Below, in pieces: positions 35,597-45,243 of a stretch of DNA of 64,000 nucleotides. A program made the position numbers and the translations under genes. The notes below the pieces were generated by a model, which was given only the letters and a program-made list of their open reading frames with translations, made no database searches and was not told where the DNA came from. This stretch comes from Methylophaga sp. 42_25_T18 (lineage in GTDB: Bacteria > Pseudomonadota > Gammaproteobacteria > Nitrosococcales > Methylophagaceae), in the NCBI GenBank assembly GCA_002163085.1, contig MAAJ01000011.1:124001-188000 (forward strand), given 5' to 3'. Positions within the stretch are counted from its first letter, which is position 1; each line of letters opens with the position of its first letter.

Positions 35597-36511
35597 ATGA
35601 TGACCACTTTTTTCATCATTGTCGCCGCACTGATCCTCGATTGGTTATTCGGTGAACCTAAACGATTTCATCCTTTAGTTGGCTTTGGTTTATTAGCCAC
35701 TCGAATTGAAAATAGCCTTAACCAAGATAATAGCTCAATACGCGCTCAACTACTTCGAGGTACATTGGCTGTTGCACTTTTATTGCTGCCTTTGAGCTTA
35801 ATTGGTTTTTATCTTAGTTCACTGCCTATTGTGGGATTTACGTTCACTCTCATTATTGTAACTTTGTGTATTGGCCATAAAAGCTTACACGACCATACTC
35901 AACCTATTGCCGAAGCCCTTAACAAAGGCAATGAACTACAGGCGCGAGATTTAACTAGCCAAATTGTTAGTCGTGATCCTGAAACCTTAGATATCGCAAA
36001 AGCCAGTGTGGAATCTATCTTAGAAAATGGCAGTGACAGTGTGTTTGCCGCTTTGTTCTGGTTTGTGATTGCTGGTGTTCCTGGCATTATCTTTTATCGC
36101 CTGAGTAATACGCTCGATGCCATGTGGGGTTATCGTAACCAGCAGTATTTATATTTTGGTCGTTTTGCTGCAAGATTAGATGATGTATTGAACTATATTC
36201 CTGCACGATTAACCGCCTTAAGTTATAGCATCTTGGGTTCAACTAAACAGGCCCTGACATGTTGGTTCACTCAAGCAAAACATTGTGATAGCCCTAATGC
36301 TGGGCCGGTAATGGCTGCCGGTGCTGGCGCACTTGAAATAACCATTGGTGGGCCAGCCCAATACCATGGTGAATGGCACCAACGCCCTATTCTTGGTAGC
36401 GGCCCTCCCGCTGAGGCTAATGATATTCATCGGGCTTTATTATTGATCCGTAAAACTGTGTTGTTATGGTTAGTTGTTTTACTCGTCATTTCAGGGCTGA
36501 CGTATGCTTGA
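35597..36511 (+). CDS. cbiB: Adenosylcobinamide-phosphate synthase CbiB
   Basis: A 304-residue integral membrane enzyme with several hydrophobic helices that joins aminopropanol (or its phosphate) to adenosylcobyric acid. Typical segments are LILDWLFGEPKRFHPLVGFG, GHKSLHDHTQPIAEAL, SRDPETLDIAKASVESILENGSD and APVMAAGAGALEI-like NAGPVMAAGAGALEITIGG. It begins five bases after bluB and overlaps the next gene by eight bases. The same family is called CobD in Pseudomonas nomenclature. Confidence 0.93.
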   Translation: MMTTFFIIVAALILDWLFGEPKRFHPLVGFGLLATRIENSLNQDNSSIRAQLLRGTLAVALLLLPLSLIGFYLSSLPIVGFTFTLIIVTLCIGHKSLHDHTQPIAEALNKGNELQARDLTSQIVSRDPETLDIAKASVESILENGSDSVFAALFWFVIAGVPGIIFYRLSNTLDAMWGYRNQQYLYFGRFAARLDDVLNYIPARLTALSYSILGSTKQALTCWFTQAKHCDSPNAGPVMAAGAGALEITIGGPAQYHGEWHQRPILGSGPPAEANDIHRALLLIRKTVLLWLVVLLVISGLTYA

Positions 36512-37493
36512 ACATGGCGGTAACCTTTATTCTGCCGCACTACAATATGATATTCCTATCTCCGACTGGTTAGATCTATCCACCGGCATTAACCCAAATG
36601 GTTGGCCTGTGCCGACAACTTTTCCTGCTGAAGTATGGTCACAACTGCCGCAACAAGATGATGGCCTTGTTACTACAGCACAAGACTATTATCAATGTAA
36701 ATCTCTGCTCGCTGTGGCCGGTTCTCAGGCTGCCATTCAAGCATTACCTTATTTACGAGGTAATGGTCGCGTGGGTATTATTGCCCCCGCTTATGCCGAA
36801 CATGCTTATGCATGGCAACAAGCAGGACATGAGGTGATACCGCTTGATATCGATTCAATCAGCAATGCAATCATTCAACTTGATGTGCTGGTTATTATTA
36901 ATCCGAATAATCCCAGTGCACAGCAGTTCAGCTCCGAGCAATTACTGTCTTGGCATCAGCAACTGCTAGCCAAAAATGGCTGGTTAATTATCGATGAAGC
37001 CTTTATTGATTCAAGTCCTGAACACAGTCTTGCTACCCACTGTCCGACTAACGGTTTAGTTGTTTTACGTTCCTTAGGTAAGTTTTTTGGTCTAGCCGGT
37101 TTACGGATTGGGTTTGTTTTAGCAGAAGCAACGTTATTAAAACAATTAGCTGACCGACTTGGTCCTTGGCCTATTGCTCATGCTTCACGTTACGTAGCCC
37201 AGCTAGCCTTGCAAGATAAAATGTGGCAACAGCAGTGCCGTCATCAGCTTCGTCAACAAGGATCACGCCTACAACAATTATTGACCCGTGCCGGTTTGAA
37301 ACCCCATGGCAGCAGTGATTTATTCCATTGGGTTAAAATAGATAATGCTGAGCTTGTTCACCAAAACTTAGCCCAACAGGGTATTTTAACTCGTGTATTT
37401 GAGACCCCTTCCAGCTTACGTTTTGGCTTACCTAAATCAGAAAGTGATTGGCAGCGATTACAAGCAGCACTACAGCAATTGGATTTACCATGA
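36504..37493 (+). CDS. cobD: L-threonine-O-3-phosphate decarboxylase (CobD/CobC)
   Basis: A 329-residue PLP enzyme of the histidinol-phosphate aminotransferase fold. It makes aminopropanol phosphate, the substrate of CbiB. Visible motifs are [13 protein letters not shown] (typical of the family start), [24 protein letters not shown] and the PLP lysine in [16 protein letters not shown]. It overlaps cbiB by eight bases and cobQ by four. The symbol is cobD in Salmonella naming and cobC in Pseudomonas naming. Confidence 0.92.
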   Translation: MLEHGGNLYSAALQYDIPISDWLDLSTGINPNGWPVPTTFPAEVWSQLPQQDDGLVTTAQDYYQCKSLLAVAGSQAAIQALPYLRGNGRVGIIAPAYAEHAYAWQQAGHEVIPLDIDSISNAIIQLDVLVIINPNNPSAQQFSSEQLLSWHQQLLAKNGWLIIDEAFIDSSPEHSLATHCPTNGLVVLRSLGKFFGLAGLRIGFVLAEATLLKQLADRLGPWPIAHASRYVAQLALQDKMWQQQCRHQLRQQGSRLQQLLTRAGLKPHGSSDLFHWVKIDNAELVHQNLAQQGILTRVFETPSSLRFGLPKSESDWQRLQAALQQLDLP

Positions 37494-38971
37494 CAGCAAA
37501 AACACTGATGGTTCAAGGCACCACTTCTGATGCAGGTAAAAGTACTCTAGTCGCTGCTTTGTGTCGCTGGTTATATCGACAAGATATTGCTGTCGTACCC
37601 TTTAAACCACAGAATATGGCATTGAACAGTGCCGTTACTATTGATGGTGGCGAGATCGGCCGTGCTCAGGCGGTGCAAGCTCAAGCTTGTCATCTTGAGC
37701 CACATACGGATATGAACCCTGTTTTGCTTAAACCTAATAGTGATACTGGCGCTCAAGTCATCATTCATGGCCAAGCAGTAAAGAATATGGAGGCGCAGTT
37801 CTACCACCACTATAAACCCACTGCAATGGCGGCAGTATTAGCATCTCATCAACGTTTATCCGAACAATATGAGGTGGTGATGGTTGAAGGTGCTGGCTCG
37901 CCCGCCGAAATAAATCTACGCGATCGTGATATTGCCAATATGGGATTTGCTGAGGAAGTAGATTGTCCGGTAATCATTGTTGCTGATATTGATCGTGGTG
38001 GCGTCTTTGCCCACTTGGTTGGTACATTGGCACTATTATCTGAAAGTGAACAAGGTCGGGTTAAAGGTTTTGTCATAAATCGCTTTCGTGGTGATATTGC
38101 TTTATTACAATCAGGCTTGGATTGGTTGGAGGAAAAAACCGGCAAACCTGTTTTAGGGGTATTGCCCTATTTAAAGGGTTTGCACCTTGAAGCTGAAGAT
38201 GCCATTACCACCCAACAAGCCGATGTTCCAGATGATGCATTTAAAATCATCGTGCCGGTATTGCCTCGTATCAGTAACCATACAGACTTTGACCCTTTAC
38301 GGTTACACCCACAGGTTGACCTACAATTTATCGGGCCCGATGCGCCTATCCCAGCTGCAGATTTTATTATCTTGCCCGGTTCAAAGAGCGTACGCGCAGA
38401 TCTAAACTACTTACTACAATCAGGTTGGTCAGCTGCCATTAATAAACATCTTCGCTACGGCGGCAAAGTATTAGGCATTTGTGGCGGTTTTCAAATGTTA
38501 GGTTGCGATATCAACGATCCAGATGGCATTGAAGGATTGGCAGGACAAACAGAAGCCTTAGGCCTGTTAGATATGAGCACAACCCTAACTGCCCAGAAGC
38601 AACTACGAAATGTATCTGGCAAACTCTATATCGATGCCAGCATGATTCAAGGTTATGAAATTCATGCTGGTATCAGTCAAGGGCCAGCACTGTCACAGCC
38701 TTTTTGTCAGTTAGAACATGGTGCTGATGGTGCGATTAATCATGATGACAATATTATGGGTACCTATGTGCATGGTTTGTTTGAACAATCTAGCACCTGT
38801 AATGCCATACTCAACTGGGCAGGTTTACAACATGCCGATGCAGCTGATTATCATGCCTTACGTAATAGAGATATTGATCGATTAGCTGATATGATTGAAC
38901 AACATATGGATATTGCTGTGCTTAAAGATTTACTTGAATTAGCCCCTAAGTTACTCAAGGTTACCCAATGA
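37490..38971 (+). CDS. cobQ: Adenosylcobyric acid synthase
   Basis: A 493-residue glutamine amidotransferase that adds the remaining four amides to adenosylcobyrinate a,c-diamide. It has the N-terminal [17 protein letters not shown]-loop, [32 protein letters not shown], and the glutaminase cysteine in [11 protein letters not shown]. The ATG at 37490 overlaps the previous stop (ATGA); a longer frame begins at 37448 inside cobD. It is also coupled to cobU at its 3' end. Confidence 0.95.
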   Translation: MTAKTLMVQGTTSDAGKSTLVAALCRWLYRQDIAVVPFKPQNMALNSAVTIDGGEIGRAQAVQAQACHLEPHTDMNPVLLKPNSDTGAQVIIHGQAVKNMEAQFYHHYKPTAMAAVLASHQRLSEQYEVVMVEGAGSPAEINLRDRDIANMGFAEEVDCPVIIVADIDRGGVFAHLVGTLALLSESEQGRVKGFVINRFRGDIALLQSGLDWLEEKTGKPVLGVLPYLKGLHLEAEDAITTQQADVPDDAFKIIVPVLPRISNHTDFDPLRLHPQVDLQFIGPDAPIPAADFIILPGSKSVRADLNYLLQSGWSAAINKHLRYGGKVLGICGGFQMLGCDINDPDGIEGLAGQTEALGLLDMSTTLTAQKQLRNVSGKLYIDASMIQGYEIHAGISQGPALSQPFCQLEHGADGAINHDDNIMGTYVHGLFEQSSTCNAILNWAGLQHADAADYHALRNRDIDRLADMIEQHMDIAVLKDLLELAPKLLKVTQ

Positions 38972-39489
38972 AAAAAACCTTAGTTTTAGGTGGCGTGAAA
39001 TCAGGCAAAAGTCGCTTGGCCGAACAGCTAGCTGACCTGTCTGAACTGGACGTCGTTTATATTGCCACGGCTACGGCGAATGATGATGAAATGCAGCAAC
39101 GTATCAGTGAACATCAGCAACGTCGACCAGACCATTGGCAAACCATTGAAGCGCCGATTCATCTAGCGGCTATTCTCCAACAAACTTGCCAACAAGATCG
39201 CTGTGTCTTAGTAGATTGCTTAACCCTGTGGCTGACAAATTTATTAATGGCTGAAGATAAGGAACAACTTGAGCGGGAAATAGATGCGTTGATTGCTATT
39301 ATTCCTGAGTTGTCTGGCCATCTTATCTTAGTCAGCAATGAAACCAATATGGGCATAATGCCGATGGGTGAACTAAGTCGACAATACTGCGACCAAATCG
39401 GTGTATTACATCAGCGAATCGCTGCTATTTTTGATCGTGTTATTTTTACTGTAGCTGGCCTCCCCCATGTATTAAAAGGAAAACTGTAG
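38968..39489 (+). CDS. cobU: Adenosylcobinamide kinase/guanylyltransferase
   Basis: A 173-residue bifunctional enzyme that phosphorylates adenosylcobinamide and attaches GMP. It has the P-loop [14 protein letters not shown] (residues 7-20), [24 protein letters not shown] with the histidine that carries [12 protein letters not shown] and [18 protein letters not shown]. It starts with an ATGA overlap at the cobQ stop and ends one base into the cobT start. Confidence 0.95.
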   Translation: MKKTLVLGGVKSGKSRLAEQLADLSELDVVYIATATANDDEMQQRISEHQQRRPDHWQTIEAPIHLAAILQQTCQQDRCVLVDCLTLWLTNLLMAEDKEQLEREIDALIAIIPELSGHLILVSNETNMGIMPMGELSRQYCDQIGVLHQRIAAIFDRVIFTVAGLPHVLKGKL

Positions 39490-40547
39490 TGTCAGAGTTT
39501 GATCAATGGTTATCGTTGCCCGTAAAAGCTATCGACGAACGAAGCAAAAAAGCCGCTGAACAACGGCAACAGCAATTAACTAAACCAGCAGGTTCATTAG
39601 GTCAGTTAGAAACAGTTGCTATTCAACTAGCGGCAATGCAAGCAACAGAAACACCATCCGTTAATAAAGTTCATATCAGTGTATTTGCCGCTGATCACGG
39701 CATTGTAGAAGAAGGTATATCTGCCTTTCCCCAAGCCGTCACAGCCGAAATGATTCGAAACTTTGCTAACGGTGGTGCTGCGATCAGCGTATTAGCGAAA
39801 GAACTCAATGCCAGCCTTGATGTTATCAATATGGGTACCATCACCCCATTAGAACAATTATCCGCTGTATCTGATCAACGTATCGCTGCTGGCACGGCAA
39901 ACTTCGTCCATCAAGCGGCTATGTCATTAGCGCAATGCCAACAAGCTATTTTGGCCGGACGCAATAATGTAGAACAAGTTTATCAAGCAGATATAGAGCT
40001 GTTTATAGCCGGTGAAATGGGAATAGGTAATACCACGTCGGCCACCGCAATTGCAGCAGCCTTATTAGACCTCGATGCAAAGGTGTTAACAGGTCCAGGT
40101 ACCGGACTTAATACGAAAGGTATTACTCATAAGGCTTTTATTATTGAACAAGCTTTAAACAAACATCGAGCGGATCTGTCATCACCATTGACTATTCTGC
40201 ACACTCTCGGCGGATTTGAAATCGCAGCATTAGTAGGGTGTTATTTAGCCTGTGGTAAACAAGGCTTGCCGGTAATTATCGATGGTTTTATTTCATCAGT
40301 TGCTGCATTGATGGCAGAAACACTCTGTCCGGGAACAAAACATTGGTTTCTCTATAGTCATAATTCAGCCGAACCTGGGCATCACCATGTTTTATCCGCA
40401 CTCAAAGCAACAACCTTATTAGATCTTGGCATGCGTTTGGGTGAAGCCAGTGGCGCTGCATCGGTATTACCGTTAATTCGTCTTAGTTGCGCGCTACATA
40501 ATCAAATGGCAACCTTTGAGCAAGCTGAGGTTTCTGAGAAATCGTGA
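39489..40547 (+). CDS. cobT: Nicotinate-nucleotide-dimethylbenzimidazole phosphoribosyltransferase
   Basis: A 352-residue enzyme that makes alpha-ribazole phosphate from DMB and nicotinate mononucleotide. Family segments are LTKPAGSLGQLE, FAADHGIVEEGISAFPQAVT, GEMGIGNTTSATAI, GPGTGLN and LGGFEIAALVG. The start is a GTG sharing its G with the cobU TAG stop. It ends with a GTGA overlap into cobS. With BluB upstream, the natural substrate should be DMB. Confidence 0.94.
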   Translation: MSEFDQWLSLPVKAIDERSKKAAEQRQQQLTKPAGSLGQLETVAIQLAAMQATETPSVNKVHISVFAADHGIVEEGISAFPQAVTAEMIRNFANGGAAISVLAKELNASLDVINMGTITPLEQLSAVSDQRIAAGTANFVHQAAMSLAQCQQAILAGRNNVEQVYQADIELFIAGEMGIGNTTSATAIAAALLDLDAKVLTGPGTGLNTKGITHKAFIIEQALNKHRADLSSPLTILHTLGGFEIAALVGCYLACGKQGLPVIIDGFISSVAALMAETLCPGTKHWFLYSHNSAEPGHHHVLSALKATTLLDLGMRLGEASGAASVLPLIRLSCALHNQMATFEQAEVSEKS

Positions 40548-41278
40548 TAAATACACTACAACCCTTCTTAATCGCATTGCAGTTTTTAACAACGTTACCG
40601 GTTAAGGTAGCCGTCCCCGTCGCCAATAAACAACTGGGACAATCGTTGCTGTTTTATCCTATTGTTGGCTTTATCATCGCTGTCATTTTGATTAGCCTAG
40701 CCTCGTTATTAACGTCGCAGTCATCCTATGTCGCGGCAATATTAGTCCTTATTAGCTGGGTCATTCTGACAGGAGGTCTACACTTAGATGGCTTGGCAGA
40801 CAGTGCTGATGCATGGTTGGGCGGCTTGGGAGATAAAGCAAAAACATTGAAGATCATGAAAGATCCCACCAGTGGCCCCATTGCCGTTAGCATTCTGGTT
40901 TTAGTGCTATTAACCAAGCTTATTATGCTGGCCGAATTAATTGCCGTGCAGAATTGGATTGCGATTATCTTGGCAACAACATTATCTCGTACTGCCTTAC
41001 CATTATTATTTCTCACCACACCCTATGTCAGACAAAATGGCATTGCTGCCTTATTGATTCAACACCAACCTAAAACGACAACAAAACAAATGGTTTTAGC
41101 GGTGACATTAATCAGTATTTTCTTATCTGGCGTGTGGATTTTATTACTGAGTTTTGGCCTTTTTTTATTATTGCGTTACTGGATGCTTCAACGCCTTGAT
41201 GGTGTGACCGGAGATACTGCTGGTGCAATGGTCGAACTATTAGAAACCGGCATCTTAATCACTGCCGTCATTATTTAG
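40544..41278 (+). CDS. cobS: Adenosylcobinamide-GDP ribazoletransferase (cobalamin synthase)
   Basis: A 244-residue membrane enzyme with about six or seven helices that joins adenosylcobinamide-GDP and alpha-ribazole (phosphate). Recognisable segments are FLIALQFLTTLPV, GGLHLDGLADSADAWLGG, MKDPTSGPIAV and LDGVTGDTAGAMVEL near the end. The start is a GTG overlapping the cobT stop. It sits one gene before the end of the operon. Confidence 0.94.
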   Translation: MINTLQPFLIALQFLTTLPVKVAVPVANKQLGQSLLFYPIVGFIIAVILISLASLLTSQSSYVAAILVLISWVILTGGLHLDGLADSADAWLGGLGDKAKTLKIMKDPTSGPIAVSILVLVLLTKLIMLAELIAVQNWIAIILATTLSRTALPLLFLTTPYVRQNGIAALLIQHQPKTTTKQMVLAVTLISIFLSGVWILLLSFGLFLLLRYWMLQRLDGVTGDTAGAMVELLETGILITAVII

Positions 41279-41288
41279 AGAGTTAACC

Positions 41289-41897
41289 ATGACTGATACA
41301 GAAAAAAGTCAACGTCACCAAAAACGTATGAAACGCCATAAAGAAGTGGTTGATGACAAAATTCAACACGCTGATAAAGACAAGGGCTTATTACTCGTCA
41401 TTACTGGCAATGGCAAAGGCAAAAGCTCTTCAGGCTTTGGCATGGTCGCGCGAGCCTTAGGCCATAACATGCGTGTTGGTGTTGTACAGTTTATCAAAGG
41501 TGCATACAGCACCGGTGAAGAGGCGTTCTTTAGACGTTTTCCAGATGAAGTTGAATATCATGTTATGGGGGATGGCTTTACTTGGGATACTCAAAATCTC
41601 GATCAAGATATTGCTTCTGCAAAAAAAGGCTGGGAAGTCTGTAAGCAATTAATAGACGATCCTAATATTGATGTGGTTTTATTTGATGAGCTTAATATCG
41701 TATTAAAAATGCGTTATTTAGATACTGATTTGGTACTTGCTGACATCGCAAAACGTGCAGAAATGAAACATGTCATTATCACTGGCCGAGGTGCTCCGGA
41801 GGCTGTGATCGAGGCTGCAGATACAGTTAGCAGAATTGAAGATGTGAAACATGCTTTTCGTGCAGGTTTTCGAGCACAAAAAGGCATTGAATTATAA
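41289..41897 (+). CDS. cobO: Cob(I)yrinic acid a,c-diamide adenosyltransferase (BtuR/CobO type)
   Basis: A 202-residue ATP:corrinoid adenosyltransferase. The P-loop is unusual and typical of the family: VITGNGKGKSSSGFGMVARALGH (residues about 36-58). FIKGAY, FDELNIVLKMRYLD and VIITGRGAPEAVIEAADTVSRIEDVKHAF follow. It adds the 5'-deoxyadenosyl ligand to reduced corrinoids. It begins ten bases after cobS with its own AGAG site and is the last gene of the B12 operon. Confidence 0.95.
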   Translation: MTDTEKSQRHQKRMKRHKEVVDDKIQHADKDKGLLLVITGNGKGKSSSGFGMVARALGHNMRVGVVQFIKGAYSTGEEAFFRRFPDEVEYHVMGDGFTWDTQNLDQDIASAKKGWEVCKQLIDDPNIDVVLFDELNIVLKMRYLDTDLVLADIAKRAEMKHVIITGRGAPEAVIEAADTVSRIEDVKHAFRAGFRAQKGIEL

Positions 41898-42232
41898 AAA
41901 CTGGCGCAGTTTTTGCTCTGTCATAAAACTGTAAAGTTACCCACAATTTCTGTGGATAAGTCTGTGATTAAGTCTTTGCTAAAACGGTAAGTCCCTTATA
42001 TACATACAACCACATCAAAATGGTCACTTTTTGACCACGGAAAATAACCCCTTAAATATCAACCGGTTACGGTCCTACCATTTAGAATCAATCAGTTAGC
42101 ACTGCTTGTTTATATAAAACAGCACTGATGCGCGCTACTGGTGCATAACTTTTATGGTTGTCAACAGGGATTTATAATAAATGTTGATTTCAGCCTGATA
42201 GTAAGCACTACTATCAGGCTGTATGTTTGAGA
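41898..42232. other. Intergenic region between convergent cobO and clpA
   Basis: These 335 bases show no open frame of note. They contain CCACAATTTCTGTGG (41942-41956), overlapping a perfect DnaA-box sequence TGTGGATAA (41951-41959). An inverted repeat TGGTCACTTTTTGACCA lies near 42020, and the hairpin listed separately lies at the right end. Confidence 0.6.
42191..42221. terminator. Hairpin between cobO and clpA
   Basis: A perfect 13-bp stem CAGCCTGATAGTA/TACTATCAGGCTG with a 5-base loop lies 12 bases beyond the clpA stop. T-runs are weak on both sides, but the position fits a shared terminator. Confidence 0.6.
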
Positions 42233-44482
42233 CTAAACTGATTCAGTTTCCACGTCTAAGTCAAGGACTAACTCACCGTCACGAAGTACCACTTTAACGT
42301 GTCCACCTTCAGATAGTTTGCCAAACAATAATTCGTCAGCCAATGGACGTTTTATTTTTTCTTGTACTAATCGAGCCATCGGTCTTGCCCCCATATGTAC
42401 ATCGTAACCATGCTCAGCTAACCACTGACGTGCTTCATCATCAATTTCTAAGGTAACTTGCTTGTCTTGCAGTAACATTTCAAGTTCAACTACGGCTTTG
42501 TCTGCCACTCGTAAAACGGCATCTGTAGTTAAGGCTTTAAACTGAATAATGCCATCTAAACGATTACGAAATTCCGGCGTAAAGGTACGCTTAACCGATT
42601 CCATTCCATCTGTTTGGTGATCTTGTTGAGTAAAGCCCATTGATGAGCGTCCCATCTCCTGAGCACCTGCATTACTAGTCATTACTAGCACAACATGACG
42701 AAAATCAGCCTTACGGCCATTGTTATCCGTTAAAGTGCCATGATCCATTACTTGTAGTAATAGGTTAAAGACATCTGGATGTGCTTTTTCTATTTCATCT
42801 AATAATAAAACAGCATGTGGTTGCTTGGTAATCGCTTCTGTTAACAAACCACCTTGGTCATAACCAACATAACCTGGAGGCGCACCAATTAAACGCGAAA
42901 CAGTATGACTCTCCATATATTCCGACATATCAAAGCGAATTAACTCTACGCCTAGGTTATGCGCTAGCTGACGTGTAACCTCGGTTTTACCTACGCCCGT
43001 TGGTCCTGCAAACAAAAACGCACCCGTTGGTTTTTCTGGATGGCCTAAGCCGGAACGTGCCATTTTAATTGCTGAACTTAATGCTGAAATCGCCTCATCT
43101 TGGCCAAAAATCACATGTTTTAGATTTTTTTCCAAGTTACGTAAATTATCTTTATCAGCATTACTTACCGTTTTAGCCGGAATACGAGCAATTTTAGCAA
43201 CAATGTTCTGCACATCATTCACACCAATCATTTTTTTACGTTTAGATTTAGGCAAGATACGTTGGGCTGCACCAACTTCATCTAAAACATCAATGGCTTT
43301 GTCAGGTAAAAAACGATCGTTGATGTGGCGTTCTGCCAACTCGGCTGCTTGTATCAATGCAGCATTGGAATAACGCACATTATGATGTTCTTCTAAGCCT
43401 GCTTTTAAGCCTTTTAATATTTGAATTGTTTCAGTTACAGATGGTTCTGGTACATCAATCTTTTGGAAACGCCTTGCTAACGCATGGTCGTGTTCAAAAA
43501 TCCCACGATATTCCTGAAAGGTTGTTGAGCCTATGCATTTAAGGTCGCCACTCGCTAACAACGGTTTAAGCAAATTAGCCGCATCCATCGCACTATTACC
43601 TGCCGAACCGGCACCAATAACAGTATGGATTTCATCAATAAATAAGATGGCGTCATCTTCATTTTTGATTTCACGCAATAATGCTTTCAAGCGTTTTTCA
43701 AAATCACCTCTATATTTTGTCCCTGCGACCAAGGCGCCCATATCTAATGAATAAATAGTGGAATTAGCTAATACTTCGGGCACATCGCCCTCAACAATAC
43801 GTCTAGCAAGACCTTCCGCTAATGCTGTTTTACCCACGCCTGCTTCGCCAACAAACAATGGGTTATTTTTTCGACGACGACACAAGATCTGTAAAGTACG
43901 CTCAATTTCATGTGCACGACCAATTAAAGGGTCGATTTTACCCTCGATGGCGGATGCATTGAGGTTTACGGCATACAATGCTAATGGGTTTTTGCCATCT
44001 TGAGCAGGTTCAGCTTCAGTCACAGTTTCATCTGCTTCAATCTCAATCACGTCATCAATTTCGCTATGACTGATTGCATTAACGACATCCAGACGCGTCA
44101 CGTCTTGTTTCTGCAGTAAATATACCGATTGTGATTGTTGCTCAGAAAAGATGGAGACCAATACATTGGCACCCGTCACTTCATTGCCACCTGATGATTG
44201 CACATGCATCACGGCACGTTGCAATATTCGTTGAAAAGCCAATGTAGGCTGTGTTTCACGTTCGCTGTCTTCAGGCAGTGTTGGCAAATTTTCCGCCAAG
44301 AAGTCATTGAGATCTTGACGTAAATTAACCACATCCACATCGCAAGCCGTTAACACAGCTAAAGCTTGCCCATTTTCTAGCAATGCTAATAACAAATGCT
44401 CAACGGTAAGAAACTCATGTGAGCGTTTACGAGCATAACTAAATGCCTGACTTAACGTTTGTTCGAGTTCTTTACTTAACAT
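42233..44482 (-). CDS. clpA: ATP-dependent Clp protease ATP-binding subunit ClpA
   Basis: A 749-residue AAA+ unfoldase that feeds ClpP. It has the N-terminal double Clp domain (ARKRSHEFLTVEHLLLAL), the first AAA module with Walker A GEAGVGKTALAEG, and the second with GPTGVGKTEVTRQ and LLLDEIEKAHPDVFN. The absence of a long middle coiled coil separates it from ClpB. It is the last gene of grxD-clpS-clpA. Confidence 0.97.
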   Translation of the reverse strand: MLSKELEQTLSQAFSYARKRSHEFLTVEHLLLALLENGQALAVLTACDVDVVNLRQDLNDFLAENLPTLPEDSERETQPTLAFQRILQRAVMHVQSSGGNEVTGANVLVSIFSEQQSQSVYLLQKQDVTRLDVVNAISHSEIDDVIEIEADETVTEAEPAQDGKNPLALYAVNLNASAIEGKIDPLIGRAHEIERTLQILCRRRKNNPLFVGEAGVGKTALAEGLARRIVEGDVPEVLANSTIYSLDMGALVAGTKYRGDFEKRLKALLREIKNEDDAILFIDEIHTVIGAGSAGNSAMDAANLLKPLLASGDLKCIGSTTFQEYRGIFEHDHALARRFQKIDVPEPSVTETIQILKGLKAGLEEHHNVRYSNAALIQAAELAERHINDRFLPDKAIDVLDEVGAAQRILPKSKRKKMIGVNDVQNIVAKIARIPAKTVSNADKDNLRNLEKNLKHVIFGQDEAISALSSAIKMARSGLGHPEKPTGAFLFAGPTGVGKTEVTRQLAHNLGVELIRFDMSEYMESHTVSRLIGAPPGYVGYDQGGLLTEAITKQPHAVLLLDEIEKAHPDVFNLLLQVMDHGTLTDNNGRKADFRHVVLVMTSNAGAQEMGRSSMGFTQQDHQTDGMESVKRTFTPEFRNRLDGIIQFKALTTDAVLRVADKAVVELEMLLQDKQVTLEIDDEARQWLAEHGYDVHMGARPMARLVQEKIKRPLADELLFGKLSEGGHVKVVLRDGELVLDLDVETESV

Positions 44483-44521
44483 GTGCTTGTCCGCCTTTTC
44501 TATCGCTAACCGTTGTCGTCG

Positions 44522-44848
44522 CTACTCTTCTTCCATCGTACACTGCAATGGATGACCGTGCTGCTGAGCATAGCTATTTGCTTGCTCTACTTTTGCTTCC
44601 GCAATTTCAAAGGTAAATATGCCACACAAGGCTAAGCCTTCGGTATGCACTTGTAACATCGTACGTGTTGCACGTTCGCGTTCCATCGCAAATAAACCTT
44701 CTAATACTTCAATCACAAAATCCATTGGCGTGTAATCATCGTTCAACATTAACACCCGATACTTCGGAGGTTCCTGTAACTCAGGTTTTGACGGTGCTAT
44801 GGCTATTTCATTTTCACCGTGCCAATCATGATCTTGTTCTTTAGTCAT
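44522..44848 (-). CDS. clpS: ClpA adaptor ClpS
   Basis: A 108-residue adaptor that delivers N-degron substrates to ClpAP. The core contains [43 protein letters not shown] and Met/His residues of the N-degron pocket. It is 39 bases upstream of clpA and 5 bases downstream of grxD. Confidence 0.96.
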   Translation of the reverse strand: MTKEQDHDWHGENEIAIAPSKPELQEPPKYRVLMLNDDYTPMDFVIEVLEGLFAMERERATRTMLQVHTEGLALCGIFTFEIAEAKVEQANSYAQQHGHPLQCTMEEE

Positions 44849-44853
44849 CGTTG

Positions 44854-45168
44854 TTATTTACTCGCTTGGTCAACTAAGGTCTGTAAATCACCACTTTCAT
44901 ACATTTCCATTATGATGTCACAACCACCGACTAAATCACCGTTAATATACAGTTGTGGAAATGTCGGCCAGTCTGCATAACGGTGTAAATTTGCACGTAC
45001 TTCTGGCTCTGCCAATACATTTATAAAGGCAAATTCTGCGCCACATGCCGCTAATGCTTGTGAAGAACGACTAGAAAAACCACATTGTGGGAATTCAGGT
45101 GTGCCTTTCATAAATAAAATGATCGAGTTTGATTCGATCGCCTGTTTAATATGCTCCATTACATCCAT
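44854..45168 (-). CDS. grxD: Monothiol glutaredoxin (Grx4/GrxD type)
   Basis: A 104-residue monothiol glutaredoxin with the CGFS active site (Cys29), [14 protein letters not shown], and the glutathione-binding [19 protein letters not shown]. It carries [2Fe-2S] clusters with glutathione and takes part in Fe-S transfer. It is the first gene of the run into clpS and clpA. Confidence 0.96.
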   Translation of the reverse strand: MDVMEHIKQAIESNSIILFMKGTPEFPQCGFSSRSSQALAACGAEFAFINVLAEPEVRANLHRYADWPTFPQLYINGDLVGGCDIIMEMYESGDLQTLVDQASK

Positions 45169-45243
45169 CTTAAAAACCTCTGTTAAATAATTTTTTTTGC
45201 CCTATGACTACGTTGGGGCAACTCTGTTAATTTCAAGCTTATG

